A DNA stretch of 64,000 bases from Tanypteryx hageni. Taxonomy: Eukaryota > Arthropoda > Insecta > Odonata > Petaluridae. Both the position numbers and the translations under genes were made by a program. The DNA lies in assembly GCA_028673005.1 (NCBI GenBank), contig CM054113.1, positions 175,877,956 through 175,941,955 of the forward strand. The letters are read 5' to 3'. Below the pieces are notes generated by a model, which did no database searches, was not told the origin of the DNA, and saw only the letters and a program-made list of their open reading frames with translations. Shown here piece by piece: positions 21,705 to 32,688 of the stretch. Each line of letters starts with the position of its first letter. Within the stretch, counting starts at the first letter, position 1.

Positions 21705-23785
21705 ATGGCCTTGCATCCCCAAGAAATAAGTTCTGTGACTGTATGTGAACTTCAACAGCTTAAATTTTCACAGCTATCTCTCCATGAGAAAGTTACAGTT
21801 AAGAAAAGAGGTCGTTCAACACCTGATATTCTAATATCTCAGCCAGGCAAAAGCAACAACAAGAAATATATTTGTAGCTTTAATTCTGAATGGTACCAAC
21901 GGAAAAGTTGGCTTTGCGGCTGTGAAGTAAAAAATGCACTGTTTTGCTTCCCGTGTTTGCTGTTTGGAGGTGATGTACCGTGGACAAACGATGGTTTTAG
22001 AAATATAAACAAAATGAAAGAAAAAACTGAAAAGCATGAGAAGTCAAAGAAGCACGTTGATAATGTTGTTTCACTGTCACTTTTAGAAACCGTAAGTATT
22101 AAGGAGAAACTTAGTGAGGCATACAGACTTTCAATCAATGAGCATAATATAAAAGTTAAAAAGAACCGTGAAATTTTGTCCAAAATAATAGACTGCATTT
22201 ACTTTTGTGGAAACTTTGAAACTCCCTTACGTGGACATGATGAAAAAGATGATTCAGTAAATCCAGGGGTATTTAGAGGATTAGTAAATTTTGCATCTAA
22301 ATTAGATTCAGATTTGAAAAATCACTTAGAAACCAGTGCAGTCTTCAAAGGTGTTTCTAAGACCATTCAGAATGAGATACTTGACTGCCTGCTACAAATA
22401 TACCATGAGGAGATAAGGACGGAAATTAGAAAAGCTTCCTTTGTAGCTGTCATGGCTGATGACACAACAGATGTTTCGGAACACACTCAAATGGTCCTTG
22501 TTCTACGGTACGTATTGAATGAAGAAATATTTGAGCGTTTTTGGGGATTCTTTATTCCAGAAAATCAAACTGCAGATGGCATATCAAAACGTATTTTAGA
22601 ACAATTGGACATAATCCTTCAAGGAAATGGACAAAAACTGATAGCTCAGACATTTGATGGTGCAAATGTCATGAAAGGCAAAAAAGCAGGAGTTCAAGCA
22701 AAAAATAAAGCAGTTTATAGTAATGCACATTTCATTCACTGTTATGCACATCAACTTAATTTAATAATGAGAAATGCAGCAAGTATTACACGAAACGCAA
22801 GAATATTTTTCTCTAACATTCTGGCTATTCCAACATTCTTCTCAAGATCACCACAACGTGTGTCCATTCTCAAGAAACATATGGACGTCAGCATTCCACG
22901 TCCATCCTCTACAAGGTGGAATTTCAACAAACGGACCATAAACAGAGTTCATGAAAATTTGCAACCTTTAAAAAACTGCCTTACTGAAATTTAGTCAACA
23001 TCAAATGCAGATCAAACCATTGCAGAAGCAACAGGAATTTTAAAATACCTGAATGATGATAATTTCAAGTTTTGGTTAGAGCTTTTTCATCAGATTATGC
23101 CTCATGTTGAAATAATTTGCAACCAAATGCAATCTCGAGAAATTAGTGTGTTTAAAGTTAATGAATATATAACAAATTTCAAAACTGCTATTTTAGAATT
23201 GAGAAACTCAAAGTACTGTGAGAATCCTTCAAAGACACTCATGGCAGAAGCTAAGGAAGTGTGTGACTATATATGTGTTGATATAATGGACAGATATTCT
23301 TCCACTAAACACTTAGTAGCTGCTAAATTGTTCAACAAGAAATGCTTCACTAGATTTAAGAATGAACATCCCACAAAAGAGATAGTACTGACCACTGAAG
23401 CTTATCCCATGATTGACAAAGAAAAGCTTGAAACTGAACTAAAAGTATTCTATTGTAGGACTGATATTCATGAATATTGGAAATTAATTGACTGCTGAAA
23501 TTTATCTTGGAAAATAATCTAGATGATGTTTTTAGTGAAATTACGAAACTGATAAAAATCCTCTTGACAATTCCCATGACTACATCAGAGGCAGAGCGCT
23601 GCTTTTCAACATTGAAAAGAATAAAAACTTTTTTAAGAAGCACTATGAATTCGGATAGACTAAATGCGCTTGCAGTACTTTCAATGGAGAAAAATTTCCT
23701 CAATTGTCATCCAGAGATCAAGGAGAAAATTATTGAACTTTTTGCACAAATTAAAACAAGAAGAATGGATTTCATTTTTAAATGA
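21705..23785 (+). pseudogene. hAT transposase (ZMYM1/DUF4371 type), two lesions
   Basis: Starts MALHPQEISSVTVCELQQLK. A TTF-type zinc-finger region (WLCGCEVKNALFCFPCLLFG, residues about 65-90) leads into the DUF4371 region and the RNase-H-like core: VMADDTTDVSEHTQ (first Asp), AQTFDGANVMKGKKAGVQ (second Asp), HCYAHQLNLIMRN and STRWNF. The C-terminal dimerisation domain follows: LLTIPMTTSEAERCFSTLKR, with the catalytic Glu, and LNALAVLSMEKNFL. An in-frame TAG at 22992 and a frameshift near 23495 break an otherwise full-length protein of about 690 residues. Function: cut-and-paste transposition of the surrounding element. Lesions this few suggest recent activity. Confidence 0.93.
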
Positions 23786-24281
23786 ATAGATCAAGCTTGA
23801 ACTGTAACAATTTAAGTTAAAGTAAGTAAAAAATGTTTGGTTTTTTTTGTTAAGATTTTATCAAGTTCCTGAATAAATTTTCTTTTTATACATGTTTTTT
23901 TCCTTTTACACAATTTTAAAACAAAGGATAAAAATTTTCTGGAGCAGCACCCCCACTAATTTTAGCTACGAGCCGCCACTGATCATGTCCCATAATTGTG
24001 AGAATGGCAGAGAAATGTAGGCATATGGTGTTGAAAAAAATGAATGAAATAATATGTAAAATTGAAGATAAAACTTCTTCAAAACAACTTTCTATGATTT
24101 ATTTACCCTATACTGTGTACATTGACACCCAGCAGGGAAACCTACATTTTTTCCATTATTTTTAGCCAACTTTCCAGAATGGAAATAGGCTTATAGTTTC
24201 TTTGTTGTATACATTCCTTTTTAGAATAGAAAATTTTAAAATTGGATATAATTAGGCAAATATAACATTTATATTATTTAC

Positions 24282-24330
24282 CTTTCCGTAACATACCTTC
24301 ACTATCTCTTGCACTTACAATCAAGGCTAT
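24282..24330 (-). CDS. Candidate host micro-exon
   Basis: A 49-bp minus-strand segment with a strong acceptor (AAATTTGCAG) and a donor (GGAAAG then GTAAAT). Only one frame is open, entering in phase 0 and leaving in phase 1: IALIVSARDSEGMLRK. The other two frames stop. The outgoing phase is exactly that required by the exon at 14605-14730 on the same strand. No family is recognised and 16 codons are too few to prove anything. It sits between a hAT element and a SINE in otherwise unassigned DNA. Confidence 0.3.
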
Positions 24331-24700
24331 CTGCAAATTTAAACTTCCATTACTGTGATATCAAAGGGCAGAGACTCATAGGATGTGGCTGTTGCCATGA
24401 TTCACCCTAACTTAGGAGTAGCTATATCGTTGGATTTCTATCATCTGGAATAGACAAAGCCTACAAAAAAAATCTTGCACATTTCACAGGACTGTCCTAA
24501 TTGGTCATTAAATAACACTCACTGTATTTCATTTTAGTTATGCATTCTGGCATACTTTACAGCCTGGATTACTTTTAAGAGAACACTAAGCACTTCCACT
24601 CAAGCAAGGTTTTGGAGCATTATAAAGGTTAAAAATCAGAATAAAATACAAGTAATCATACTACTCCATCAAGAAAAATTATCTAATGACGATAACACTT

Positions 24701-25018
24701 CAGGGGTGCTGGTGGTGTAGTGGTTAGGATGTTACTCGCCCGCTGTTTGAGAAGGCAGTGGACACAAATCCTGCAAAAGTAGGATTTTTTCCAAGGTCAC
24801 CGAGCTCCGTTTGTGATTTGAGGAGACTGTACAAAGTCAGCGTTCCATCCTTTGGAAGGGATGTTAAGCCGTTGGTCCCCTTGATGCTCTTCATTAAGAG
24901 TAGGCTAATGCCAGCACCGGGTTTCTCTCCTCCTCTGTGATTGTGTCTGGTGTGGAAGGAGTTATGGCTATAATAATCCAAGAGGTTGATTAGCCAAAAA
25001 TAAATACACACAAACAAA
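24701..25018 (+). mobile_element. tRNA-derived SINE, copy 1
   Basis: The 5' head carries an RNA polymerase III A box (TGGTGTAGTGGTTAGG) and a degenerate B box (GACACAAATCC near 24761). The body (GATGTTAAGCCGTTGGTCCC, GCTAATGCCAGCACCGGGTT) and 3' tail (TATAATAATCCAAGAGGTTG) are shared with the copy at 63633-63920; the tail also occurs at 54302. A short duplication AACACTT flanks it (24694-24700 and 25019-25025). SINEs of this type have no protein and are copied by a partner LINE. Confidence 0.85.
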
Positions 25019-25035
25019 AACACTTTCTTCATCTC

Positions 25036-25066
25036 CTGAAGATGCAGACTGCAATGTCTGCGAAAC
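25036..25066 (+). ncRNA. Hammerhead ribozyme-like motif, orphan PLE end
   Basis: Core CTGAAGA (25036-25042) is followed by a perfect 6-bp stem II (GCAGAC and GTCTGC, loop TGCAAT) and GAAAC (25062-25066). A 4-bp stem I can form between TCTC just upstream and GAGA at 25070-25073. A very short helix III then places cleavage after the C before GAGA, satisfying the NUH rule. This is type I hammerhead geometry as known from Penelope-like elements. A degenerate second hairpin followed by GAAAG lies near 25108-25140. No PLE protein remnant adjoins it. Confidence 0.5.
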
Positions 25067-25785
25067 CTCGAGAGCCAGAAATGCCGCCAATTCAGCGAAA
25101 CCCGAAAACCTCAGCCAGCATTCAGCAATGCTGCGAAAGCCTTTAACTCAAATTGAATACACTTCCTTTCAATTCCGCTATCTCTGAAAATTTTCATTTT
25201 TTTTTGTCATATGAATTACTCAAATATATGATTGCATTTATCCATTACATTAGAATTTCTAGTACTTGATAATAGGAATTCAATGTTTTGTTAATCTCAG
25301 ATTTTGTGATAGTATTAGAAGAGAATAATTAGAAAACCGATTCTAATATGAAAAATGATATGAATATCATGCTCTTAACATTGAAAATTAAAAAATTAAT
25401 TCTGCACATCATATTTACTTCATGTAACCCATGAGGGGCATCCATTCCATTATAGAAGTTCACAATAACATGTCTTAGAAACTGATGAATTTCACAAATA
25501 CTGTCAAAATTATCTATCTAAATGGTAAATAAGTAAAGATGGAGACTACGGCGAAATTGATGTTAAATAGAATTAACTCCTTGACCGTAAAATTCAAAAT
25601 TAGACACACACAATGAAAAAAGGGGGAGGAAAGGCAGGAAAAGGCAAAAGACAATAAAAATTATAAACTTATAGGTTTAGGGGTTGTTACTTCACGCCAG
25701 GGACCTGATGTCACTTACACATTCACTCAATCGCACAAGCACTAATCCTAAAGGTGGAAAGGAAACGGGACCGGGTTTGCGAGAA

Positions 25786-27186
25786 ATTTGAGGGCAGACA
25801 AAGGAAACTCGGTGGTCATAATAGAAAAACATAAATACTATGAAAAGGTCAATACTATGTTAAAAGAAGGACCCTACACAAAAATTCCCAAGAACCCCCT
25901 AAACAAGATGATCAAAGACACAAAAAAACACCTTAAAAACTTGTACCACAATAATCATGGAAAAAATCCAAACCCAACTTCATATCTCAAACCCTAAAAT
26001 CCCTAGGATACATAAAAATGACATCCCCCTCAGACCTATTGTTTCTGCCATCAACTCTCCTACATAAAAAATTTGCCAATGGCTAAATGAACAGTTCAAA
26101 CAATGGCCTTTTACTCAAGAGTCGCTTATTAAAAATATCACACATTTCATCAATAAGTTAAAAACTTAACCCTCAAAAACACTGAAATTCTAATTTCGTT
26201 CGATGTTGTGTCCCTTTTTCCCAGCGTACCAATAGAAGTAACACTAAATTTCCTTGAATCCTGGCCCAAAATAACAAAACTTACCGCAAAAATCAGTCGA
26301 TGAATACATCCTATTAACACGCCTTTGCATGAAACAAAATTTCTTCCAAATAAATAATAACATATACCAGCAAAACCAGGGCACAACAATGGGAAATTCT
26401 CTGTCACCATTCCTTTCAAATTTATTCATGATTAATTTTGAAAAACACTGCAAAACAACATTCACATACTTCCCTAAAACTTGGTTTAGATACGTTGACG
26501 ACATATTCGCGGTTTTTGACACATCAAAATACAACATCACTAACTTCCTTCAAGAACTAAACGACCAATATGACTCGATTAAATTCACACTCGAAAAAGA
26601 AAAACACTACCCTTCTTAGACTTATTATTAACAAGACACAACAACAAGTTAAAATTCAATATTTACTGAAAACCAACACACACTGATAGATATATCCCAT
26701 CTAATTCCAATCATCACATCGCACATAAATTGGCCCCTTTTCATTCCATGATCAATAGACTTCTTCGTGTGCCTCTCTCCCCATCTGATTACTGTAAAGA
26801 TCTCACACATATTAAGAACTGTGCAAAAACCAACGGATATGACTCTGAAATGATCAAAAACATCCTGCGTAAACATAAACATAGGCTCCATGTAAAAACG
26901 CACACAACACTAACTGACACTTCCCCCACAGACACAAAATACATTAAAATTCCTTTCGCTCCTGGGCTCACCAACAAACTACAAAACATCTTCTCAAAAT
27001 TCAATTATAAGACAGTATTTGTTAACGACAATAAACTCTCCAACTTATTACACAACCCAAAAGACACAATTCCTACTTTACACAAATCTGGCATACACAA
27101 AATATCTTGTGGAGGATGCGACAAAATATATATTGGACAAACAAAACTTAAGATAGAAACACGCTTCAAAGAACACAGCTCATTTT
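25786..27186 (+). pseudogene. PLE reverse transcriptase + GIY-YIG endonuclease
   Basis: Pieces in order: RADKGNSVVIIEKHKYYEKV (conserved PLE N-terminal RT block), RPIVSAIN-like, then YQQNQGTTMGNSLSPFLSNL (motif B) and WFRYVDDIFAVF with the catalytic YVDD. After a linker comes the GIY-YIG endonuclease: GIHKISCGGCDKIYIGQTKL followed by IETRFKEH. Several stops and frame changes break it (near 25996, 26170, 26620 and 26670), and the C-terminal part after 27186 is degraded. PLEs use RT with this endonuclease to insert by target priming, and are related to telomerase RT. The copy is inactive. Confidence 0.88.
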
Positions 27187-27482
27187 AAACACAACAGACT
27201 AAACAACTCTAGTGTAGCAACACATATCCAAGAACGCCACCATCCAATCACGATCGAAAACCTAACTTGTAAAATCTGTAACCAACCAAAACAAACTAGA
27301 CGCATATAAAAGCATACACATAAACAAAAACAAAAATTCCGTTATGAATAACGACCGTGGCCCGATCCCCCTTTCACCTCTGTACCTTGTAACAACTGAA
27401 CCTCTTTCCCTCTCTTTCACTTCAGCACATAAACATATAAATACCACCTACAACACTCCCACCCCTCATTACACATCAGCTA

Positions 27483-27509
27483 CTGATGATGAGAGCATTG
27501 CCCTCGAAA
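27483..27509 (+). ncRNA. Hammerhead ribozyme-like motif at PLE 1 3' end
   Basis: Core CTGATGA (27483-27489), then stem II from GAGAGC and GCCCTC around loop ATT (five of six pairs), then GAAA (27506-27509). Upstream GCTA can pair with downstream TAGT as stem I. After GAAA, TA and the preceding TAT give a short helix III, placing the scissile site after UU (NUH rule). All three helices and both core strands are therefore present. Hammerhead motifs in PLE terminal repeats are established; activity here is untested. Confidence 0.5.
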
Positions 27510-28040
27510 TATGTATTTAGTACGTTAACTCATTTTTAGAGATCTTGTGTGCGGGTATTCGAGTGCTTGCTTGTGTGATTGTTTTGTCTGTTAGGTCGCT
27601 GTCGTTGCCGGAAGGCACATAAACCTACAGGCCACTTTGTGCGATACTAGGTCCCTGGCGTGGTTTAATCTCCCATAAACCTAGTATTATTTCCCTGTTC
27701 CTTTCCTCCTTTTTCCCCTTACCTTTGGCGTGTACATGTGCGTGTGTTTGTGGTTGCTTAGTAGGTCCCTGTCATGGTCGTACTGACTCGCAAACCTTCT
27801 AGCAATGGTTGAGTACTTTCCCCTAAACCAGTGCGTATTTCTTTTTAATTTTTATTTTTATGGTTATAAGGAGGTTTCTCCTTTTTCATTTTTTAAATAT
27901 AAGTAATTTTAAAAAGCAAATGAAAGATGTCTTACACTCTTTTACATGTTAATAAAATGGAGAATCCCATGCAGCAGCATCATGACGTTTTCATAGAATA
28001 GAGAGATAATTGATATAAACACAAATGATTTTTTAAAATA

Positions 28041-29105
28041 CAGGGTCATTATAAAAGAATACCCATATTTTTAAGTGCTGTATTTTATTAAATAATTATC
28101 CAGGAAAGATGATTTTTGTTACAAAATGTAGAGTAACTCACAAAGTTTCCTTATGGCAGTGTAGTGCTAGCGTCGCATAACCTCATCGTTTACACTTACA
28201 GCAGTAGAAACATGGCAACCGTACAAGAGAAGGCCCAATGTGTTATGGCATGCTGAAAGCAAAGCATTTGTTTTGGTGCAATATAATTTTTGCTACAAAT
28301 ACAGGAGAGCTCCTCCTGGTCACAAAGCCATTTCTCATTGGTATCATAAATTTAAAGAAGTGGACAGTGTGGAGAAAAGAAAGTCAACTGGAAGACCAGG
28401 TGTGTCTGAAGAGATTGTTGAACAAATCAGACAATCATGTGTACGAAGTCCAGGAAAATCAATTTCTCGCCGCAGTCTGACTCTGGGAATACCAAAATCT
28501 ACCATCCAAAAAGTGCTACATAAATGACAAACTTCATGTCTTTAAAATTAAGATAAAACATGAAATTAAGCCAAGTGATCATCCAAAGTGAGTGAAAAGT
28601 GCTACATGGTTCCTTGAAAAAATTTATGATGACCCTGATTTCTTAAATCAGGTATTGTTTTCTGATGAACCCACTTTCCACACGATTTGTGCCGTAAATT
28701 GTCACAACTGTAGGATTTGTGCACCGAAAATCCTCATGCTGTTATGGAACATGTGCGCAACAGTCCAAAGGTTAATGCTTGGTATGGACTGATGCATAAC
28801 TGTGTTACTGGACCTTTCTTTATTGCTGAGAAAATAATAAATGGCCAAATTTATCAAGACATGTTGGGACAGAACGCCTTCCTTCCAATTGACGTAAGAA
28901 TGCCAATTTTTTTCCAACAAGACATTTCACCACTGCAGTGCAGCACAGCAGTTCAAGAAGCATTCTGGAACCAATAGCAAAATAGTTTATTTAACAATAT
29001 TTGTTGAAAATGCTCAGCACCTATCTCTAAGAATGTTTGCAGACAAAACACTATGTTATTTTTAATTCAATGATTCAAACTGTTATTGAAATTCAATAAT
29101 GACCT
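28041..29105 (+). mobile_element. Tc1/mariner-like element, decayed
   Basis: The left end CAGGGTCATTATAAAAGAAT is preceded by TA (28039-28040). The right end is eroded: ATAATGACCTTA near 29105 looks like the complement of the first 11 bases with two deletions. A transposase relic occupies the middle. The right boundary is therefore tentative. Confidence 0.6.
28213..28976 (+). pseudogene. Tc1/mariner-type transposase with DUF4817-like HTH
   Basis: Starts MATVQEKAQCV, then shifts frame. The helix-turn-helix part reads YRRAPPGHKAISHWYHKFKE, KSTGRPGVSEEIVEQIRQSC and SISRRSLTLGIPKSTIQKVL. The catalytic part has VLFSDEPTFHTIC (first Asp), ENPHAVMEHVRNSPKVNAWY, GPFFIAEKIINGQIYQDML and FFQQDISPL (second Asp, in place of the usual QQDGAPPH). 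The sequence stops before the box carrying the third acidic residue, so the catalytic triad is incomplete. Three or more frame changes are seen. It would have moved the surrounding element into TA sites. Confidence 0.85.
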
Positions 29106-29616
29106 TAATCAATGAAAACAAAAACTAAAGGTTATGCATAAGTGAATGTTTTAGATAAGGAAATCCAGGAAAAATTGATCAATGGTTTTTCCCAAATAGG
29201 ATATAATAGCATCTATGTTAGATAGGGCCTACAGTTAATCATGTCATTTCAAGTTCATCATAGTTATTCTTCTTATAATGAAGGATGAGTTAAGGGTAGA
29301 GTTGCCAACCGTCCTCCTTTGGGAAGGACAGTCCTTTCAAATGCTTTGTCCTGCATCCTTCCCCGATGCTGGGAAGGATGCAATTTGTTGTTCTTTTTCA
29401 CAAAACTTATGTTACAATGGTTACATATATTTCTTAAACAAGTTTTTAACAATATGAGCAATTTGTGTAACAACTGCATACAAAACAGACAATATAAATG
29501 CATTTATATTTCATAAATTTATTATTCGACCACTGGTTAGTTACAATGTAATATTTTCATATGAAGTTAAGTATGCTGAAAGGCAGATGGGTAAACTGAT
29601 GCATTTAGCTATGTGG

Positions 29617-29628
29617 TGCGCATGCGCA
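29617..29628. promoter_or_regulatory. NRF-1/ewg-type palindrome in second hAT leader
   Basis: TGCGCATGCGCA, a perfect 12-bp palindrome with the NRF-1 core, about 780 bp (330 bp without the Helitron) upstream of the hAT transposase relic. It matches the motif at 21435 in an otherwise dissimilar leader. Confidence 0.5.
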
Positions 29629-29844
29629 GTTTGGATTCCCTGCAAGTGAGCCAACCTTATAGGTAATGGTATACATGATTGCCAGTCTCTACATGTTTAC
29701 AGGGAATCCTTGAAACCTGTATTTCCCCTATCACTTTAATATTATTTTGCTCATGCATTATTGGTAGTCTGTGGCGGTACTGTATACCTGCTTTAGTATT
29801 GTGATTGTTTGATAAATTGGGCGAGTACAAAAATTGTTTATTAA

Positions 29845-30294
29845 TCTAATATATAAAAATGACTTGTTGGTGGGTGAGAAAGAAAAGAAAGAAAAATGGC
29901 AGCAGTTTTTTATTCTTATCGGCTTTTATTGCCTTTGAATCAAAATATCTCGAATTTAACATTTTAATATGATATTTTGACAAAATTTAGCATTTTTAAG
30001 GAGGTCACCTTGCCAACCAATTGTATTGTTCAACTCAAACTTCTATTACTCTCACATATGCTCCCATTCCCTCCAGACCTCCATGGACCCTCTGGCCCAA
30101 TTCATAGGTATCAAAGATTTCGGAATTAGTTTGCAAGCTTTGAAATAAATATTAAAACATTTTTCTAATTTATAATATATGCCTTTGTTAAAAAATGTGC
30201 AAAAGTTTAAATGATTTTGTTACCATATGACACACAATTTTATTCGCCGAAGATGGCTGGCATAGCCCGGGCATCGCCGTGTACTTTCAGCTAG
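29845..30294 (+). mobile_element. Non-autonomous Helitron
   Basis: The 5' end is TCTAATATATAAAAATGA preceded by A. The 3' end has the hairpin GCCCGGGCATCGCCGTG and then CTAG followed by T. These are the standard Helitron features: 5' TC, a 3' hairpin a few bases before CTAG, insertion between A and T, and no target duplication. At 450 bp with no Rep/helicase frame it is non-autonomous and would be mobilised by rolling-circle machinery supplied elsewhere. Confidence 0.85.
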
Positions 30295-30398
30295 TAAATT
30301 ATAAAAACATCTTTGAAGTAATGTAGATTATTTCATTATTTTGATTTGTAGGTTTTTCAGAACATTTAGAAAACAATTTTTATGAGTTTAAAAAATTT

Positions 30399-31675
30399 AT
30401 GAGAACGATAAAGGCAAAAAGCTTACATTTAATGAATTGTGGAAACAAATTTGAATGGATTAGATCATACAAATCAAATTCAACTGAGGCCAAATGTACC
30501 TTGTGTAATATTACATTTTCTGCTGCATACCTCGGTACTGCAGCGATTAAAAAGCACAATGACTCCAAATCTCACAAACGTAGAGCAAAAGCATCAACTT
30601 CCACTCAAGTTTTGGACAATTTTTTGGTTAAAATAATTCAGAGGAAGATTTGGTTACATCAGCGGAGGTTGCACAGGTTTATCATACGATAAAGCATCAT
30701 CATTCACATAACTCGTTGAATTGCACACTTAAATTGATTGTTAAAACATTAAGTGATTCTGTTATTTCATCTAAAATATCATGTGGAGGAACAAAGTCAG
30801 AAGCCATTGTGAATAGTTTGGGGAAAAAAGCATTGGAAAATGTATTATTTAATGTAAAAAATCATGAACCCCCATTGTTTTTTGCATTCAAACCGATACT
30901 TTTAATAGGAAAAATGTCAAACTTTTCCCATTAAATATTCAATTTTTTTACCAAAGTAACGGGCTTTGCAATTATTCGATAAACTACTTTGAAAATGCAA
31001 ATGAATCTGCAGCCAGGATGTTTGAAGTCATAAAAAAATCAATAGAAATTTAGATTTAAATTGGAATCTTCTTATTGCCTGTCTTTTGGCCGATAATACT
31101 AACTTGAATTTTGGTAAAATTCTTACTCATCTTCACACGATGAGTAAAGATATCCATAAAGCAAATTGAAACGCGCATATTTTGCATAATTGTATTAAAA
31201 GTGCATTGTTAAATCTTCACATTGACATGGTAAATTTAGTTCTCAAAATCTATGGCCATTTTTCGAATTTCACAAAACAACGTGAGACCTTAAAATAATT
31301 CCACGTCTTTGTTGATACTGAATTTAAAGAAATTTTGCACCACGTTACAACTAGGTGGCTTTCTCTTTTACCTTGTGCACAAAGATTATCGAGTTTGTGG
31401 AGTGCATTGTACTCAAACTTTTTAAGTCAAAGTAAGGATTGTCCTAAACAAACGAAACTGTTGTTAAAAATTAATGATGAATCCACAGAGGTTCCTGATA
31501 GCTTGGAAATTTATTTACTTTTTGTGTGCAATGTATTAGAAATATTTGATACTGCTATAAAATATATGGAATCAAATGAAATTACTGTGAGGGGCCACAC
31601 ATCATATTATGAAATCTCTAAAAGATCAACTTAATATAAGAAAAACTGAAAAGTACTTTAGATATGAAACTAATA
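30399..31675 (+). pseudogene. hAT transposase relic with BED-like finger
   Basis: Reads MRTIKAKSLHLMNCGNKFEW, then a BED-like zinc finger (EAKCTLCNITFSAAYLGTAA followed by IKKHNDSKSHKRR). After frame changes it gives VVSKISCGGTKSEAIV-type text, LHIDMVNLVLKIYGHFSNFT, EILHHVTTRWLSLLPCAQRL and PDSLEIYLLFVCNVLEIFDT. These match a hAT-derived family widespread in insects. Many stops lie between 30935 and 31330, including most of the core with the second Asp. The dimerisation region after 31675 is not recognisable. An old inactive copy. Confidence 0.75.
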
Positions 31676-31898
31676 AAACAATTTAAAATATAACTGACCA
31701 AAGAGAACATGGCAAATTAGATGATTTTTTATTATCCTATGACAATACACAAGAATACATTGAACACCACTTTGACTGAAGAAACTTCATTATTTTATTT
31801 ATTTTCTACAGCAAGTTTTCCAAATCATAACTTCCAAGTTTTCAAGATTTTTTGAAGGTCGAGGCAAAATTAAATTTAAAAGAAAATTGCAACTAAAT

Positions 31899-32630
31899 CA
31901 TCATCATCATAGGTAGTCTGTCCGTAGACAGGTCCGTGATTATTCTTGGTTAAACCTGGTTCTCCATATACTCCTATTTTCCGCTGTTCTCTTCATGTCT
32001 TGATAACTCTCTTTCCATTTCAAATCGTCTGTCAGCTGAAACCTTTTCCTACCTCTTTCCCTTTTCCCATCTAGTTTTCCTTCTAACATGTCTTTAATCA
32101 TACTCTCTCCTCGGGTAATGTCCAACCCAGTTAGCCTTCCTCTTTCTGATAGTCTGTATAATCATTCGCTTCTCTCCTATTCTTCGTAGCACTTCATCAT
32201 TTTTCATCCTATCTGTTCATTTTATCTTCAGCATTCTCCTCCAAGTCCACATTTTAAAGCTTTCCAAGTATTTGATGTCATTTTTCCTTAGCGTCCATGT
32301 TTCTGCCCCATACAATACTATACTCCATATGTAGCATTTTATCAACTTCTTGCGGATATCTTCCCTTATATTCCCTGTAAGTAGTTGTTTCTTACTCCTG
32401 AAAGCCGCTTTTGCTTTTCCTATTCTAATTCTGATCTCATCCGTACATTTTGCCTCTCGTGTTATGATACTTCCAAGGTATTTATATTCTGAAACTTGTT
32501 CTAATGGCTTTCCCCAATAGTTGTTCAGATTCTCTTCTTTACCAAATATTCGAATGACCTTGGATTTTTCTGTATTTATTTCCATACCGTATTTTCTACC
32601 TGTTATCACTAGTCTATTTATCATTTTTTG
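31899..32630 (-). pseudogene. LINE RT C-terminus, 5'-truncated (RTE-like)
   Basis: The minus strand gives INTEKSKVIRIFGKEENLNN, YKYLGSIITREAKCTDEIRI, LLTGNIREDIRKKLIKCYIW and YGAETWTLRKNDIKYLESFK, which is the RT thumb and connection. After a frame change near 32215 come EGKLDGKRERGRKRFQLTDD and ENRSIWRTRFN, the usual C-terminus. An (ATC)n tail (31895-31910 on the plus strand, ATCATCATCAT) marks the 3' end. The catalytic RT core and endonuclease are absent. It belongs to the same broad type as the copies at 5.6-7.9, 39.7-42.7 and 45.9 kb. Confidence 0.85.
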
Positions 32631-32688
32631 TATAGATGAGCTATTCCATCAAGTGGGAACTTGAACCGATGATTTTACTTTAATTTCC

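Larger units (their letters stand above)
21253..23981 (+). mobile_element. hAT transposon, nearly complete
   Basis: The left end is CAGTGGCGGCTGGTG and the right end AGCCGCCACTG reads as its inverted counterpart. The 8-bp flanks ATCATGTG (21245-21252) and ATCATGTC (23982-23989) match at seven of eight bases, the target duplication expected of hAT elements. Subterminal GCAGCACCCCC blocks also recur at both ends. The 2.73-kb element carries one transposase gene on the plus strand, preceded by a GC-rich leader with an NRF-1 type palindrome. This is the best preserved hAT in the window: one in-frame stop and one frameshift. Confidence 0.93.
25620..27722 (+). mobile_element. Penelope-like element 1
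   Basis: Inverted repeats bound the coding region. CACGCCAGGGACCT at 25694-25707 is the reverse complement of AGGTCCCTGGCGTG at 27652. Similarity continues outward through CCTAAACCTA and a pyrimidine/purine tract (TTCCTTTCCTCC... against GGAGGAAAGG near 25625). Such inverted or tandem terminal repeats (pLTRs) are typical of PLEs. A third partial repeat follows near 27766. Coding remnants of RT and GIY-YIG endonuclease lie between, and a hammerhead-like motif sits near the 3' repeat. The boundaries are approximate and no target duplication was established. Confidence 0.75.
29298..31790 (+). mobile_element. hAT element relic with Helitron inside
   Basis: The left terminus TAGAGTTGCCAACCGTCCTC matches a hAT end style I know from arthropods (CAGGGTTGCCAACCGTCC). 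It is followed by a GC-richer leader with an NRF-1 type palindrome and then a transposase relic from 30399. A 450-bp Helitron (29845-30294) interrupts the leader. No right terminus (inverse of GTTGCCAACC) is found before the LINE piece at 31.9 kb, so the 3' boundary is arbitrary. Linking the left end to the transposase is an inference from order and spacing. Confidence 0.55.

Noticed and set aside
24713..24771. Possible tRNA gene
   Set aside because: A and B boxes are present but no cloverleaf or anticodon arm forms; it is the head of a SINE.
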